A stretch of DNA of 36,963 nucleotides from Rhodopirellula sp. (GTDB lineage Bacteria > Planctomycetota > Planctomycetia > Pirellulales > Pirellulaceae). Within the stretch, counting starts at the first letter, position 1. The number at the start of each line of letters is the position of its first letter. The notes under the pieces are model-generated. The model was given only the letters and a program-made list of their open reading frames with translations, did not search any database and was not told the DNA's origin. The stretch lies in the NCBI GenBank assembly GCA_002690925.1, contig NZGD01000262.1, forward strand, positions 1 to 36,963, in the 5' to 3' direction. Both the position numbers and the translations under genes were made by a program. Positions 7,735-16,408 of this stretch are shown here, one piece after another.

Positions 7735-8204
7735 GGTTACGGAGTTCCTATGCTGCCCCCTCAAACCTCGTGCGTCCAGACGTCAGCAATGGGTGATCTG
7801 GCGGCAACGAAAGGTGGAGGCGACGGGAGGTAATAGACGCGGTTTGGAAGTTCCCAACTTATGGTGCAATCGGTCAAACAACGCCGGTCACACGACCGAA
7901 TCCGAAATGCGACAGATCGCAAGCCATGGCGCAATGCTGCAGAAAAAGATGATCGTGCATGGAAGAACAATGACGCATGGAACGTCAATCATGACTCGAA
8001 TGCAGTTCGTGACACCATTGACGATTACATCGCCAAGGGCGCGGACGTCAATGCAAGTCGCATCAACTAGGAAATCAGCCCAATGAATCAAGCATAGTCG
8101 AGTGACGCTGCAAGTCGCCGCGAACCCCGGTCCAAGTCAACCAACTGCGTCTGGGGCATATGCACAGCCAAACCCGATGTGCGTCCTGCTCAAGCAAGTC
8201 TTTT
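7735..8204. other. Gap with a possible short plus-strand ORF (7861-8070)
   Basis: A 69-codon frame from ATG 7861 to TAG 8070 is very hydrophilic. It ends in VRDTIDDYIAKGADVNASRIN, which resembles the start of an ankyrin-type repeat (GADVNA). Codon choice looks natural at its end, but there is no ribosome binding site and it is preceded by stops. It could be a small gene or the residue of an ankyrin protein. I see nothing else in the gap. Confidence 0.25.
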
Positions 8205-8495
8205 TTATCGACTCAAAAGACCACTGACGACACCTTCGACCGTATCACGAAATGCCAATGGAGGTGTTTCTTGTGCCAGATGCTTTTGGTTACTCGCCAT
8301 GATCGCCTCAGCCAAAGGCTTGTGTGCTTTCCAGTGATCAAGTCGAAAGTCACGAATATCCACGTAGATGTCAGAAAGCGAGCTCTCTGTTTTTGGAACC
8401 AAAAAGACTCCGCCGTCTCCTCGTACGAAATGAAAATGCATTCCGACGTAAAGAAGTGCCGCACCAGTCAACATGCCAAAGAAAAAACGTGACAT
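8205..8495 (-). CDS. Small membrane-anchored hypothetical protein
   Basis: The 96-residue product starts with an N-terminal membrane anchor or uncleaved signal (SRFFFGMLTGAALLYVGMHFHFV). A short hydrophilic domain follows, with VFLVPKTESSLSDIYVDIRDF and then a helical section (WKAHKPLAEAIMASNQKHLA). The style, a tiny anchor plus a conserved-looking DIYVDIRDF block, resembles small planctomycete proteins of unknown function that I recall only in general form. It lies downstream of rsmD in the same direction but 257 bp away, so it probably has its own promoter. Confidence 0.65.
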   Translation of the reverse strand: MSRFFFGMLTGAALLYVGMHFHFVRGDGGVFLVPKTESSLSDIYVDIRDFRLDHWKAHKPLAEAIMASNQKHLAQETPPLAFRDTVEGVVSGLLSR

Positions 8496-8710
8496 TACGA
8501 ATCACAGCGTCTGAGTAACGGGCCTGAACCTCTAATCAACAAGTCATTGATACTACATTGCCAGATACGAAATCAAGTCCGAGGACGGCCCACAGCAAAC
8601 ATGGGCAAGACAGGAAAAAGAGGCAGGAAAAATCACTCCGTGATCGGCTCGCAGAGACATTCGTTCACGAGGGTGACTTACGGCAAATCCACAACAGAGT
8701 CAGCAGAAAG

Positions 8711-8731
8711 TTCGCCGCGGGTTCGCCGCGA
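8711..8731. repeat. Short direct repeat GTTCGCCGCG
   Basis: Two copies of the 10-mer (8711-8720 and 8722-8731) lie one base apart in the gap downstream of rsmD. It is one of several short tandem duplications in this window's intergenic DNA. Confidence 0.7.
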
Positions 8732-8752
8732 ACGCTCGACTCGGCCCCCTGT

Positions 8753-9451
8753 TCACATCCGTAGTCCACATTTCATAGCGGGTTCGACAAAGGCTAACCG
8801 AGTGCCACCGTATTCGCGAAAATCCCATTCCGCCTGAGGTAATTTGGCGGCATCGAACTTTTTTTCCGTCTCGGCAACCAAGACGCTACCGGGCGGGGCA
8901 TTGTCGAGTGTTAATTGAATGATCTGGTTCAATGAATCAAGTGATTCTTCCCAAAGAATGTAGGGTGGGCAGAGGAACACGATCCAGGGAGTGTCATCCT
9001 GGGGTGGTCCTAGCAGATTCCCTGCCAGCCGAAAGGTATCGCCAGTAACCACACGAAGCCGCGATTCGATATCAAGTGTGTCAGCCGTTTTCCTGATAAA
9101 CTTCACCGCTTGCCGGTTCTGTTCGACGAGGACGGCTGAAACGGCGCCACGACTTAGAGACTCGAATCCCATCGCCCCCGTGCCGGCGAACATGTCAAAG
9201 CAAATCGCGCCTTTGACAGCCTTTCCAAGAATATTGAACAGGTTTTCCCGAATATTATCTTTCATCGGCCGCGTGAACTCTTCTCCATGATAGTGGATGA
9301 TTCTGCCTCGCATGTCGCCACCGATCACACGCAGCTTGGTAGGCTTGCTTGGTTTTGAGCCGCTCGCATGCTTAGGCTTGGTTGAACCAGACGACTTGGC
9401 AGCCCCGCCGCTCTTGCTGCGACGGGTATTTTGTTTTTTGGGAAAATTCAT
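8753..9451 (-). CDS. rsmD: 16S rRNA (guanine(966)-N(2))-methyltransferase, RsmD family
   Basis: RsmD methylates G966 of 16S rRNA using S-adenosylmethionine. The core is well conserved: LRVIGGDMRGR at residues 40-50, RPMKDNIRENLFNIL around 61-75, and the SAM-binding FAGTGAMGFE at 88-97. Two features are odd. First, an N-terminal extension of about 39 residues is rich in Lys, Ser and Gly, making the protein 232 residues instead of about 185-200. Second, the catalytic motif IV, normally (D/N)PPY, reads CPPY at 161-164. The rest of the fold is intact, so the enzyme may still work with an altered motif, or may have shifted substrate. It diverges from the cyclophilin-like gene at 9564. Confidence 0.85.
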   Translation of the reverse strand: MNFPKKQNTRRSKSGGAAKSSGSTKPKHASGSKPSKPTKLRVIGGDMRGRIIHYHGEEFTRPMKDNIRENLFNILGKAVKGAICFDMFAGTGAMGFESLSRGAVSAVLVEQNRQAVKFIRKTADTLDIESRLRVVTGDTFRLAGNLLGPPQDDTPWIVFLCPPYILWEESLDSLNQIIQLTLDNAPPGSVLVAETEKKFDAAKLPQAEWDFREYGGTRLAFVEPAMKCGLRM

Positions 9452-9563
9452 GACTCAAGTATAGCGGCCCATCAGGAATTCCAGCACCATCCCACAAGAA
9501 CGGTTTTTCCATCAGAATATTGGTTCGAATCAGACGAACGTAAGTGCCAGTAAGAGCGTATAG

Positions 9564-11126
9564 ATGTCGGATTCCAACTTCTCACACCCCCCTGTGATTC
9601 CCATGATTTGGCTTGCCCGCTCGTTTTTTTCTGCAGCACCGTTGATTTGTGCGGTATTCGCCAGCGGCGTGCTGCAGTCAGCTGCCGCCCAAACGCCCAT
9701 CGCAAGAGATCCTGCAGCACAGGAGCCCGCGGGAGTACAGAACACGCCATCGTCCGCCAATCTGAAAGTTGCGCCAGTCGGGACAGTCCAGACGGCGTCA
9801 CAAGAAGCCAACCTTCCTGCCGGGGCAGCAGCTTCCCAAGCCGGAACTAAGACCTCGCCAACCGTGTCCGGCATTCCTGTTGATGCTGGCGCTCTACCAA
9901 CTGCCGGCGTTCTACCAACTGCTGGCGAACAGAGCAGCGCCAGTGAGACAGCCCCCTCTGCCGACATGACACCCGAGCAGTATCGCGAGGAGTTGTTGAA
10001 GGATCCCGAATACGTCGCTGAGCTGGACAAGAGAGCTGCTGCCTACAAGAAATCCCGAGAGAATCTTGTAAAGGCAGTCGCCGATCAACGAGAGACGTTT
10101 GTCCGTTACCTGAACCATGACGTCCGCACTTCTGCTGCAAGGCAGTTGTTCTTCGACCAACGCGATGTTGTCCAAAACGCGCTCGACGAACACTTCGACA
10201 CTGCGTTGGCGCTCACAATGATGGGTGAGTACAACAAAGACGCGATTACCTTCTTGGTAACAATGATCCAACATCGTTTTGAGAACAGCATTTATGACTT
10301 GTCAACGCTGCAAGGCGCCACCTTTCTGATGGATAACAATTCGCAGCTTGAATACATATGGAAAGCAGCAGCGAGATCTGCTGTCGCAACGGGACAATTC
10401 GACACCGCGAGAAAGATCTATGAAATCCTGAAAAAACCCGAGGTCCTTGGTGATAAGGAATTCAATGAAACAGATGGTGCACTTAGCTTCTATTTGGACG
10501 ATCATGAGAAACAGTTCAATGAAGAAATGGAGGTACGTAAGCAGGAGCAGGAAACACCGAAAAACAAGCTGCCACGGGTCAACCTGAAAACGACACAAGG
10601 CGATGTTGAAGTCGAGCTTTATATCAATCAGGCGCCATCAGCTGTTTCCCACTTCATCAAGCTTGTAGAGAGCGGTTTTTACGATGGCCTCGACTTTCAG
10701 CTTGTGATTCAAGACATGCTGGCATTGACTGGAGATCCCAACGGTGATGGCCTCGGGAACTCAGGCCAATTCCTGAAAGATGAGCACCAACGCGAAGATG
10801 CCCGACACGGGTTACGCGGTTCCTTGCTGATGGCGAAAATCCCCAAGGACGAATCAGGCAACTTTTTCTCTGATTCTGGCAGCAGTCAATTTACGATTTT
10901 GTTGCTACCGTTAGTTTCTGCATCCGAGAAGCAGACGGTATTTGGACGTGTTACCAAAGGCATGAATGCAATTTCTCGTCTTCGTCGTGTTGATCCAAAT
11001 AAAAAGAAGGAAAAGGGTGAGATCGTACAACCACCAGATTCCATCATTGAAGCCACCGTGTTGTGGAGGCCCGAAACTCTTCCCGAGCCAGTCTATGTCG
11101 ATCCAGCGGAGCCCCGACAAAGATAA
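9564..11126 (+). CDS. Exported cyclophilin-type PPIase-like protein with degenerate active site
   Basis: This 520-residue protein has a signal peptide (hydrophobic residues about 16-42, ending SAAAQ), a Pro/Ala/Thr-rich linker, a helical middle region (about 130-340) and a C-terminal cyclophilin domain (about 345-500). The domain is identified by VNLKTTQGDVEVELY, SAVSHFIKLVESGFYDGL, SGSSQFTI and TVFGRVTKGM. Several residues needed for prolyl isomerisation in CypA are replaced: the FHR arginine (FQL here), the glutamine of QGGD (LTGD here), the SQFF phenylalanine (SQFT here) and the histidine before VFG (Gln here). It is therefore more likely a peptide-binding or structural protein than an active isomerase. 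It acts outside the cytoplasm. The start at 9564 was preferred because no stronger ribosome binding site precedes Met14. Confidence 0.85.
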   Translation: MSDSNFSHPPVIPMIWLARSFFSAAPLICAVFASGVLQSAAAQTPIARDPAAQEPAGVQNTPSSANLKVAPVGTVQTASQEANLPAGAAASQAGTKTSPTVSGIPVDAGALPTAGVLPTAGEQSSASETAPSADMTPEQYREELLKDPEYVAELDKRAAAYKKSRENLVKAVADQRETFVRYLNHDVRTSAARQLFFDQRDVVQNALDEHFDTALALTMMGEYNKDAITFLVTMIQHRFENSIYDLSTLQGATFLMDNNSQLEYIWKAAARSAVATGQFDTARKIYEILKKPEVLGDKEFNETDGALSFYLDDHEKQFNEEMEVRKQEQETPKNKLPRVNLKTTQGDVEVELYINQAPSAVSHFIKLVESGFYDGLDFQLVIQDMLALTGDPNGDGLGNSGQFLKDEHQREDARHGLRGSLLMAKIPKDESGNFFSDSGSSQFTILLLPLVSASEKQTVFGRVTKGMNAISRLRRVDPNKKKEKGEIVQPPDSIIEATVLWRPETLPEPVYVDPAEPRQR

Positions 11127-11441
11127 AAAACTGGCAACGGGATGCAGGTCCCTCTAGAATGCAGCAACGTGAGAACCTAAGGCGTGCGGAAAGTTGTCCG
11201 CGGCGTCTCTGCGTCTCAACGCACGAAACGGTCAGATCATGAAAAGATAGGCAGATAGACGGTCGGAAGATGACAGACTGCATATTCGCCATCGCTCCAT
11301 GATTCATCGCTCCATGATCTATGCAGACCTGTGCGTCTGCCAATCGCGGTTCGCATTTTCGGGTCGTGCGAATGCCACTTCAGCTATGCGACCTGCAACA
11401 ACAGCCACCTCACCACCGATGCCTTAACGCGATTTACGACT
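11127..11441. other. Gap upstream of the Gfo/Idh gene
   Basis: No gene is seen. The region contains a 15-bp tandem duplication at 11290-11319. The oxidoreductase frame stays open back to a GTG at 11331, but that stretch lacks features expected ahead of a Tat signal. Confidence 0.5.
11290..11319. repeat. 15-bp tandem duplication
   Basis: CATCGCTCCATGATT (11290-11304) is followed directly by CATCGCTCCATGATC (11305-11319). The copies differ only in the last base. It lies about 120 bp before the preferred start of the Gfo/Idh gene. Confidence 0.85.
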
Positions 11442-12785
11442 GTGAAGCCACAAAATTCATCCTCCGGTACTACGCCAACTCGCCGAAAGTTCATCAAGAA
11501 CGGCAGCATGATGCTGGCTGGGGGTGCGTTTGGAGGCAGCAACCTGAGTGTGGCGCAATCAGCTCATGTCATTGGCAGCGACACCATCAAGATTGGACTC
11601 ATCGGCTGTGGGAGCCGAGGGACAGCTGCAACGATCCAAGCCTTCAACGCCGGGGATAGAGGGGTCAGACTGGTAGCCATGGCGGATGCCTTCGGTAGCA
11701 ATCTTCAGAAGTCCTACCGATCGATCAAAAGTATGCACTCGGACAAGGTCGATTGTGAGGGTCGACGCCATGAGGGGCTTGATGCCTATCAGGCCGTCAT
11801 GGAAAGCGACGCCAATGTTGTCTTTCTTGCGACTCCCCCTGGCTTTCGCCCACAGCATTTCGAGGCGGCGGTGGATGCCAACAAACACATTTTCATGGAA
11901 AAGCCAGTTGCAACGGATGCCCCCGGGGTTCGTCGTGTTCTCGCTGCCAACCTACTGGCAAAGAAAAAGGGCCTCGCGGTGCAGGTGGGACTGCAACGTC
12001 GACATGAGATCCCATACCAGCAGTGCATTGATCAAATTCATCGAGGTGCGATCGGCGATCTAATCTTTGCCCGAGCGTACTGGAACGGTGGCGGGGTTTG
12101 GGTGCGTCCAAGGCAAAAGAATCAGACAGAATTGGAATATCAATTGCGAAATTGGTATTACTTCACTTGGCTTGGCGGGGACCACATCGACGAACAGCAC
12201 ATTCATAACCTCGACGTTATCAACTGGGCTACACAGAGTTACCCGATCGAAGCTCAAGGCGTGGGTGGACGTGAAGTAAGAAAGGGCCCAGATCACGGTC
12301 AAATCTTTGATCATCACATGGTGGAGTACACCTACCCAAAAGGCCTTAAATTGTTGAGCCAATGTCGGCATATCCAAGGCTGCTGGAACAGTGTCAGCGA
12401 GCACATCCACGGCACAACCGGAGTAGCCGATATCAGCCGCTCGGTTATCCGGGATCGCAACGGAAAGAAACAATGGGAGAGCGATCACAAGAAAGCACGC
12501 GGCACAGGATGTCAACATGAACAAGACGTCTTTTTCGCCGCCCTGCGTGCAGGCCACTTACCCAACGAGGGTGATTACGGCGCCTACAGCACGCTAACAG
12601 CCATCATGGGTCGCATGGCAACCTACAGTGGCCAACGCGTGAAATGGAACGACGCTTTGAATAGCACAACGCAACTTGCGAACACTGACGTTTTGAAATC
12701 ACTTGAAGACCTTGCCCCTATTCAGCCCACCACGGATGGTCGCTACACAGTCGCCGTCCCCGGCAGCAAGTCAACGCTCGCCTAA
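11442..12785 (+). CDS. Tat-exported Gfo/Idh/MocA family oxidoreductase
   Basis: This is an NAD(P)-dependent sugar oxidoreductase-like protein. The N terminus carries a twin-arginine signal (TPTRRKFIKNGSMMLAGGAF). The Rossmann motif GLIGCGSRG follows, then the FMEKPVATD block typical of the family and the DHIDEQHIHNLDVINWA segment that carries the expected catalytic histidine. I prefer the GTG at 11442 (447 residues), because it places the Tat motif about 11 residues from the start. The GTG at 11331 would add 37 residues with no signal character. It would act in the periplasm with a tightly bound cofactor, probably on sugars or sugar acids; the substrate cannot be read from sequence. Its stop overlaps the stop of the minus-strand glycosylase by four bases. 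Confidence 0.88.
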   Translation: MKPQNSSSGTTPTRRKFIKNGSMMLAGGAFGGSNLSVAQSAHVIGSDTIKIGLIGCGSRGTAATIQAFNAGDRGVRLVAMADAFGSNLQKSYRSIKSMHSDKVDCEGRRHEGLDAYQAVMESDANVVFLATPPGFRPQHFEAAVDANKHIFMEKPVATDAPGVRRVLAANLLAKKKGLAVQVGLQRRHEIPYQQCIDQIHRGAIGDLIFARAYWNGGGVWVRPRQKNQTELEYQLRNWYYFTWLGGDHIDEQHIHNLDVINWATQSYPIEAQGVGGREVRKGPDHGQIFDHHMVEYTYPKGLKLLSQCRHIQGCWNSVSEHIHGTTGVADISRSVIRDRNGKKQWESDHKKARGTGCQHEQDVFFAALRAGHLPNEGDYGAYSTLTAIMGRMATYSGQRVKWNDALNSTTQLANTDVLKSLEDLAPIQPTTDGRYTVAVPGSKSTLA

Positions 12786-13426
12786 CCCGACATCTCGCCG
12801 AGCCGATTACGATTCGTCAAATAGAGTTGCCAGATCATTCGGGTTGCTACACCACGGTAGGGCCGCCACCTTTCTGCCCGCGACAACAGAACCTCCGGCT
12901 CTTCATAGTTTCCTCCATCGAGTTCCTGCATTCCTTTGACCAGAGCAAGGTCGCCCATGGGTAGCACATCGGGACGGGCCAAGGCGAGCAGCAGAAATAC
13001 ATTGGCCGACCAGACACCGAACCCAAGACATCCAGTGATTTGAGACATCGCCTCGTCATCCGGCAGGTGTCGCAAAGCACCCACTTGAAAACGTCCGGCC
13101 ACAGTATCGGCAGCCAAAACAGTCGCATACCGCGCTTTCTGGCGTGTGAACCCCAGTTCCCGCAACGCATCCTGGCCCAATTCTTCGACACGTGGCGCAG
13201 TAACGCGTCCCCCACAGGCAGCATTCAATCGTTTGAAAGTTGCCTTTGCGGAAACGAGCGACACTTGCTGCTCGAGCAAAACATGCACAAGCGTCGAAAA
13301 GGTTGCAGGACGCTTCCACATAGGCGGCGGTCCAAGTCGTTTCAATACATCACCAAGGGCAGCATCGATCTCGGCCAGATGCTGAGTCGCAGCCTTCAAA
13401 TCACTTGCTTTCAGCGTTACTGGCAT
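12782..13426 (-). CDS. DNA-3-methyladenine glycosylase-like HhH-GPD protein
   Basis: This is a base-excision repair glycosylase of the helix-hairpin-helix superfamily (AlkA/MAG type), removing alkylated purines from DNA. The helix-hairpin-helix is visible in LPDDEAMSQITGCLGFGVW and the following helix (about residues 121-147). The likely catalytic aspartate lies in MGDLAL (Asp159). VLLEQQVSLVSAKATFKRL around 49-67 matches the family's DNA-lesion pocket region. At 214 residues it is the compact type without the N-terminal AlkA domain. I chose the ATG at 13426, which forms TGATG with the pepF stop, pointing to translational coupling. A GTG three bases earlier is the alternative. Its 3' end interlocks with the Gfo/Idh stop codon (shared CTAA). 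Confidence 0.88.
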   Translation of the reverse strand: MPVTLKASDLKAATQHLAEIDAALGDVLKRLGPPPMWKRPATFSTLVHVLLEQQVSLVSAKATFKRLNAACGGRVTAPRVEELGQDALRELGFTRQKARYATVLAADTVAGRFQVGALRHLPDDEAMSQITGCLGFGVWSANVFLLLALARPDVLPMGDLALVKGMQELDGGNYEEPEVLLSRAERWRPYRGVATRMIWQLYLTNRNRLGEMSG

Positions 13427-15225
13427 CACAAAAGACGATCAAGCTCCTCGGTCAAATCGCCAAACCTCTTCAAAGTAGTGGCAACAGGCTCGGGACACGT
13501 CATGTCGACTCCTGCCCCTTTCAAAAGGTCCAGTGGATCTTTGCTGCAACCCCCACGAAGAAATGCAAGATAGTCACCTAACTCTTCTTCACCGCCTGCC
13601 AGCACACGGCGAGACAGAGCAACGGCGGCACTGAGGCCTGTGGCATATTTATAAACGTAAAACGCCCGATAAAAATGAGGGATCCGAAAACACTCCAATT
13701 CCAAACATTTGTCGATTACAAAGTCAGGACCAAAATAATCCTGCAGCAGACCGCGATAAACGCTACGGAATGATTCAACGGTCAACGGTTCCCCAGCTTC
13801 AGCCATTTCATGCGTGATCTTTTCAAACTCAGCAAACATGGTTTGCCGTACGACGGTCGCACGAAGACTGTCCAGTTCATTGTTGATCAAATACGCCCGC
13901 TCTTTATCATCGACCGCATTCTTCAGCAAATGGTCCGTCAACAATTGCTCATTGAAGGTACTTGCAACTTCAGCAACAAAGATCGTGTAGTTGTAATACT
14001 CAAATGGCTGGCTGGACGCAGAATACCAACTATGCATTGAGTGCCCAGCCTCATGAGTGAGGGTGAAGACATCGTTCAGCACCTCAGGCTTGAAATTCAT
14101 CAAGATGAATGGATCACCTACAAATGATCCGCAACTGAATGCGCCGCTCTGTTTACCACGATTCGGATACCGATCAGCCCAACGGCCACGCAAACCTGCT
14201 TCCAGCGTTGTCGTATACTCACTGCCCAGGGGCGCAAGCGACTCAACAACAACGTCCACTGCATCATCCCAGGTGTGCCGCTTTTCGATATCACTGAGAA
14301 TCGGGACGTAGGTATCATAGTGGTGCAGATCTTTGAGCCCCATTTTCCGTTTCCGGACATCTAAGTAGTGATGAACCTTCGGAAGCGATTCGCGAACTGC
14401 ACTGATAAGGTTGTCATAAACATCGACTGGAACGTTGTCGGGAAAAAGTGCTGCATCCAAACTGCTGGAATAATTGCGTGCTTGAGCATAGTAGACATCG
14501 CGTTGAATACTGCCGCAAAGAGTTGCCGAGAGCGTATTTTCATGGGCAGCGAACTGGCTGTAATACTGATCAAAGGCATTGCGTCGGACTTTACGTTGGG
14601 GACTGATCAGCAACTGGCCAAACGTCGCGTGAGACAATTCAATGGAGCGTCCGTTGTGATCTTCCACCTCTCCAAAACGCAAGTCAGCATCATTGAGTTG
14701 GCGGAACGCGTTGCCAGCCGCGGATGCCATTTCTCCCTGCATTGCCAACAAGCGTTCTTCGTTGTCACTCAGTGTGTGAGAGCGATATCTCACCAACCGT
14801 TCCAACTGCAACCGATACAATTCAAGTCGCTCATCACGCATCAATACCGCCATTGCATCGGCATCGATCGCCAGGATCTCTGGACGCATGAAACTTGCAG
14901 CTTGGCTGGCTCTAACAGCCAGGTTCTGGTAACGGGCCTTCAGAGCTTGATAGTTGCTGTTGGCTTGATCCTCGGTTGTCTTTAAGAACGCATAGGTCCC
15001 CAAGCGTTCTGCAATCTGCTCAAAATCACTGTCGAATGCAAGTGCAGCGTGCAGCACCTCGGCTGACTCGGATAGTCGCCCGCGAAAGGTTTCATAAGTC
15101 GAGAGCTGCTCTTCGAGCTTTTTGAAATCAAGTTCCCATGCGTCATCATCCGCACATAGGCTAGAGAGGTCCCAGCAATCACCGACATTCACTTCATTAC
15201 GGGGCGGCAGCGTAGCAGTACTCAT
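13426..15225 (-). CDS. pepF: Oligoendopeptidase F family zinc metallopeptidase (M3B)
   Basis: PepF is a cytoplasmic zinc peptidase that cuts short peptides. The HEAGH zinc site is at residues 391-395 (TLTHEAGHSMHSWYS). The third ligand glutamate is within FVAEVASTFNE (Glu419), at the expected distance. The N-terminal helical lobe of the family covers about 1-330, and PHFYRAFYVYKYATG near the C terminus forms the conserved substrate wall. The 599 residues match the family length (about 600). The ATG at 15225 is preceded by an AAGGAT ribosome binding site. It has no signal peptide. The downstream glycosylase gene is coupled by a TGATG overlap, although the two functions are not obviously related. 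Confidence 0.93.
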   Translation of the reverse strand: MSTATLPPRNEVNVGDCWDLSSLCADDDAWELDFKKLEEQLSTYETFRGRLSESAEVLHAALAFDSDFEQIAERLGTYAFLKTTEDQANSNYQALKARYQNLAVRASQAASFMRPEILAIDADAMAVLMRDERLELYRLQLERLVRYRSHTLSDNEERLLAMQGEMASAAGNAFRQLNDADLRFGEVEDHNGRSIELSHATFGQLLISPQRKVRRNAFDQYYSQFAAHENTLSATLCGSIQRDVYYAQARNYSSSLDAALFPDNVPVDVYDNLISAVRESLPKVHHYLDVRKRKMGLKDLHHYDTYVPILSDIEKRHTWDDAVDVVVESLAPLGSEYTTTLEAGLRGRWADRYPNRGKQSGAFSCGSFVGDPFILMNFKPEVLNDVFTLTHEAGHSMHSWYSASSQPFEYYNYTIFVAEVASTFNEQLLTDHLLKNAVDDKERAYLINNELDSLRATVVRQTMFAEFEKITHEMAEAGEPLTVESFRSVYRGLLQDYFGPDFVIDKCLELECFRIPHFYRAFYVYKYATGLSAAVALSRRVLAGGEEELGDYLAFLRGGCSKDPLDLLKGAGVDMTCPEPVATTLKRFGDLTEELDRLL

Positions 15226-15502
15226 CCGGATAAGGCATCCTTGAACAAAAGTTTTAACAAGACAGGGTACGGGATTTCAAACACGGCTCAGCATTGTAGC
15301 GTGGTTACCAGCGAACAATCATGCCCCCTCCACGAACCCTTCATGCGGACTGCGGCATCCCGAAAACACTCGGGTCAGCAAGCTGCAACGACAGCCCCAG
15401 TTCGGACGGTGAGAGCCTCGAAAGATCAGAATTCCCGCAGCTCTGGCCTTTGGAAAACGAGCTTTTGTTGAGTCAAGCTCGTCGAAGCAATGCCGCCACG
15501 GA

Positions 15503-16093
15503 TCACTTTGACAGTAGTTCAAGAAACGCACGCATCCATTTGGGATGGGCGGGCCAGGCTGGCGCCGTGACTAAGTTACCGTCAACATGTGCAGAATCCA
15601 TCGTTGCATCAGGTTCCACATACGAACCACCACCCGCGGCAACCTCTGGCGCAACAGCCGGGTAGCAACTGCATTCGCGATCCTTGAGCAAACCTGCTGC
15701 AGCTAAAATCTGCGGGCCATGGCAGATCGCCGCAATCGGCTTCCCTGCGTTCCCGAAATGCTGAACCAATTGAATCACCTGCGGATCGAGCCTCAAATAT
15801 TCTGGTGCCCGCCCCCCAGGGATCACCAAAGCGTCATATTCATTGGGATTGAGATCTTCAAAGTCGTGCGTCACTCCGAACTGATGCCCTGGTTTCTCGC
15901 TGTAAGTCTGGTGTCCTTCAAAGTCATGAATTGCGGTTGCCACTGTGTCCCCGGCTCTTTTTCCAGGGCAAACGGTGGCGACATGGTGACCGGCGCAAAG
16001 CAAAATCTGAAACGGAACCATTGCTTCGTAATCTTCAACGAAGTCACCTACGAGCATCAAAATATTTTTTTCAGCGGAATTCATTGGAGTCAT
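15503..16093 (-). CDS. DJ-1/PfpI family protein
   Basis: This 196-residue protein belongs to the class I glutamine amidotransferase-like superfamily. The nucleophile elbow AICHGP has Cys124 followed by His125. An N-terminal acidic residue in GDFVEDYE (Glu20 or Glu23) is in the position that polarises the cysteine in DJ-1 and PfpI. The remaining core ([16 protein letters not shown], then [19 protein letters not shown]) is intact. Family members act as peptidases, glyoxalase-type or deglycase-type enzymes, or chaperones; which applies here cannot be told. The start could be Met1 (16093) or Met4 (16084). It is 277 bp upstream of pepF on the same strand and probably independent. Confidence 0.9.
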   Translation of the reverse strand: MTPMNSAEKNILMLVGDFVEDYEAMVPFQILLCAGHHVATVCPGKRAGDTVATAIHDFEGHQTYSEKPGHQFGVTHDFEDLNPNEYDALVIPGGRAPEYLRLDPQVIQLVQHFGNAGKPIAAICHGPQILAAAGLLKDRECSCYPAVAPEVAAGGGSYVEPDATMDSAHVDGNLVTAPAWPAHPKWMRAFLELLSK

Positions 16094-16408
16094 GGAGTAT
16101 TCAAAAGCAGGAGGTATGAGCAGAAAATCTCATGGAATTATCATGTTATTCCGCCTGCATTAGCAACGTCCCTCATTTGTGAATGCTCTCTGACATCTCC
16201 ACCAGGCCTAAATTGTGCCTGATTTGCGGCAAAAATACCGGATCAATCGGTATAGCTCCCAAAGCGAGCACGTCGCGACAACCTGTTTGAAAAGCGTTTC
16301 AGCAAAGATTCGCTGAAACGTCGATAGTCGACTAGAATAGAGAGTCGGGATTTCCCCTTTTCCAGACGCCCATTGGGCACCGCACTTGTCCCTAGGAAGC
16401 GATTCGTT
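16094..16408. other. Divergent promoter region between PfpI and the propeller gene
   Basis: No gene is seen. It contains the strong inverted repeat at 16295-16320 and a good ribosome binding site (AGGAAG) just before the ATG at 16409. Confidence 0.5.
16295..16320. promoter_or_regulatory. Perfect 9-bp inverted repeat upstream of the propeller gene
   Basis: CGTTTCAGC (16295-16303) and GCTGAAACG (16312-16320) are exact reverse complements separated by eight bases. The repeat lies 89 bp before the preferred start at 16409. There is no T-run, so an operator or a 5'-leader hairpin is more likely than a terminator. Confidence 0.45.

Noticed and set aside
12060..12557. Minus-strand frame of 165 codons inside the Gfo/Idh gene
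   Set aside because: Completely covered by a strongly supported plus-strand gene; no ribosome binding site or family.
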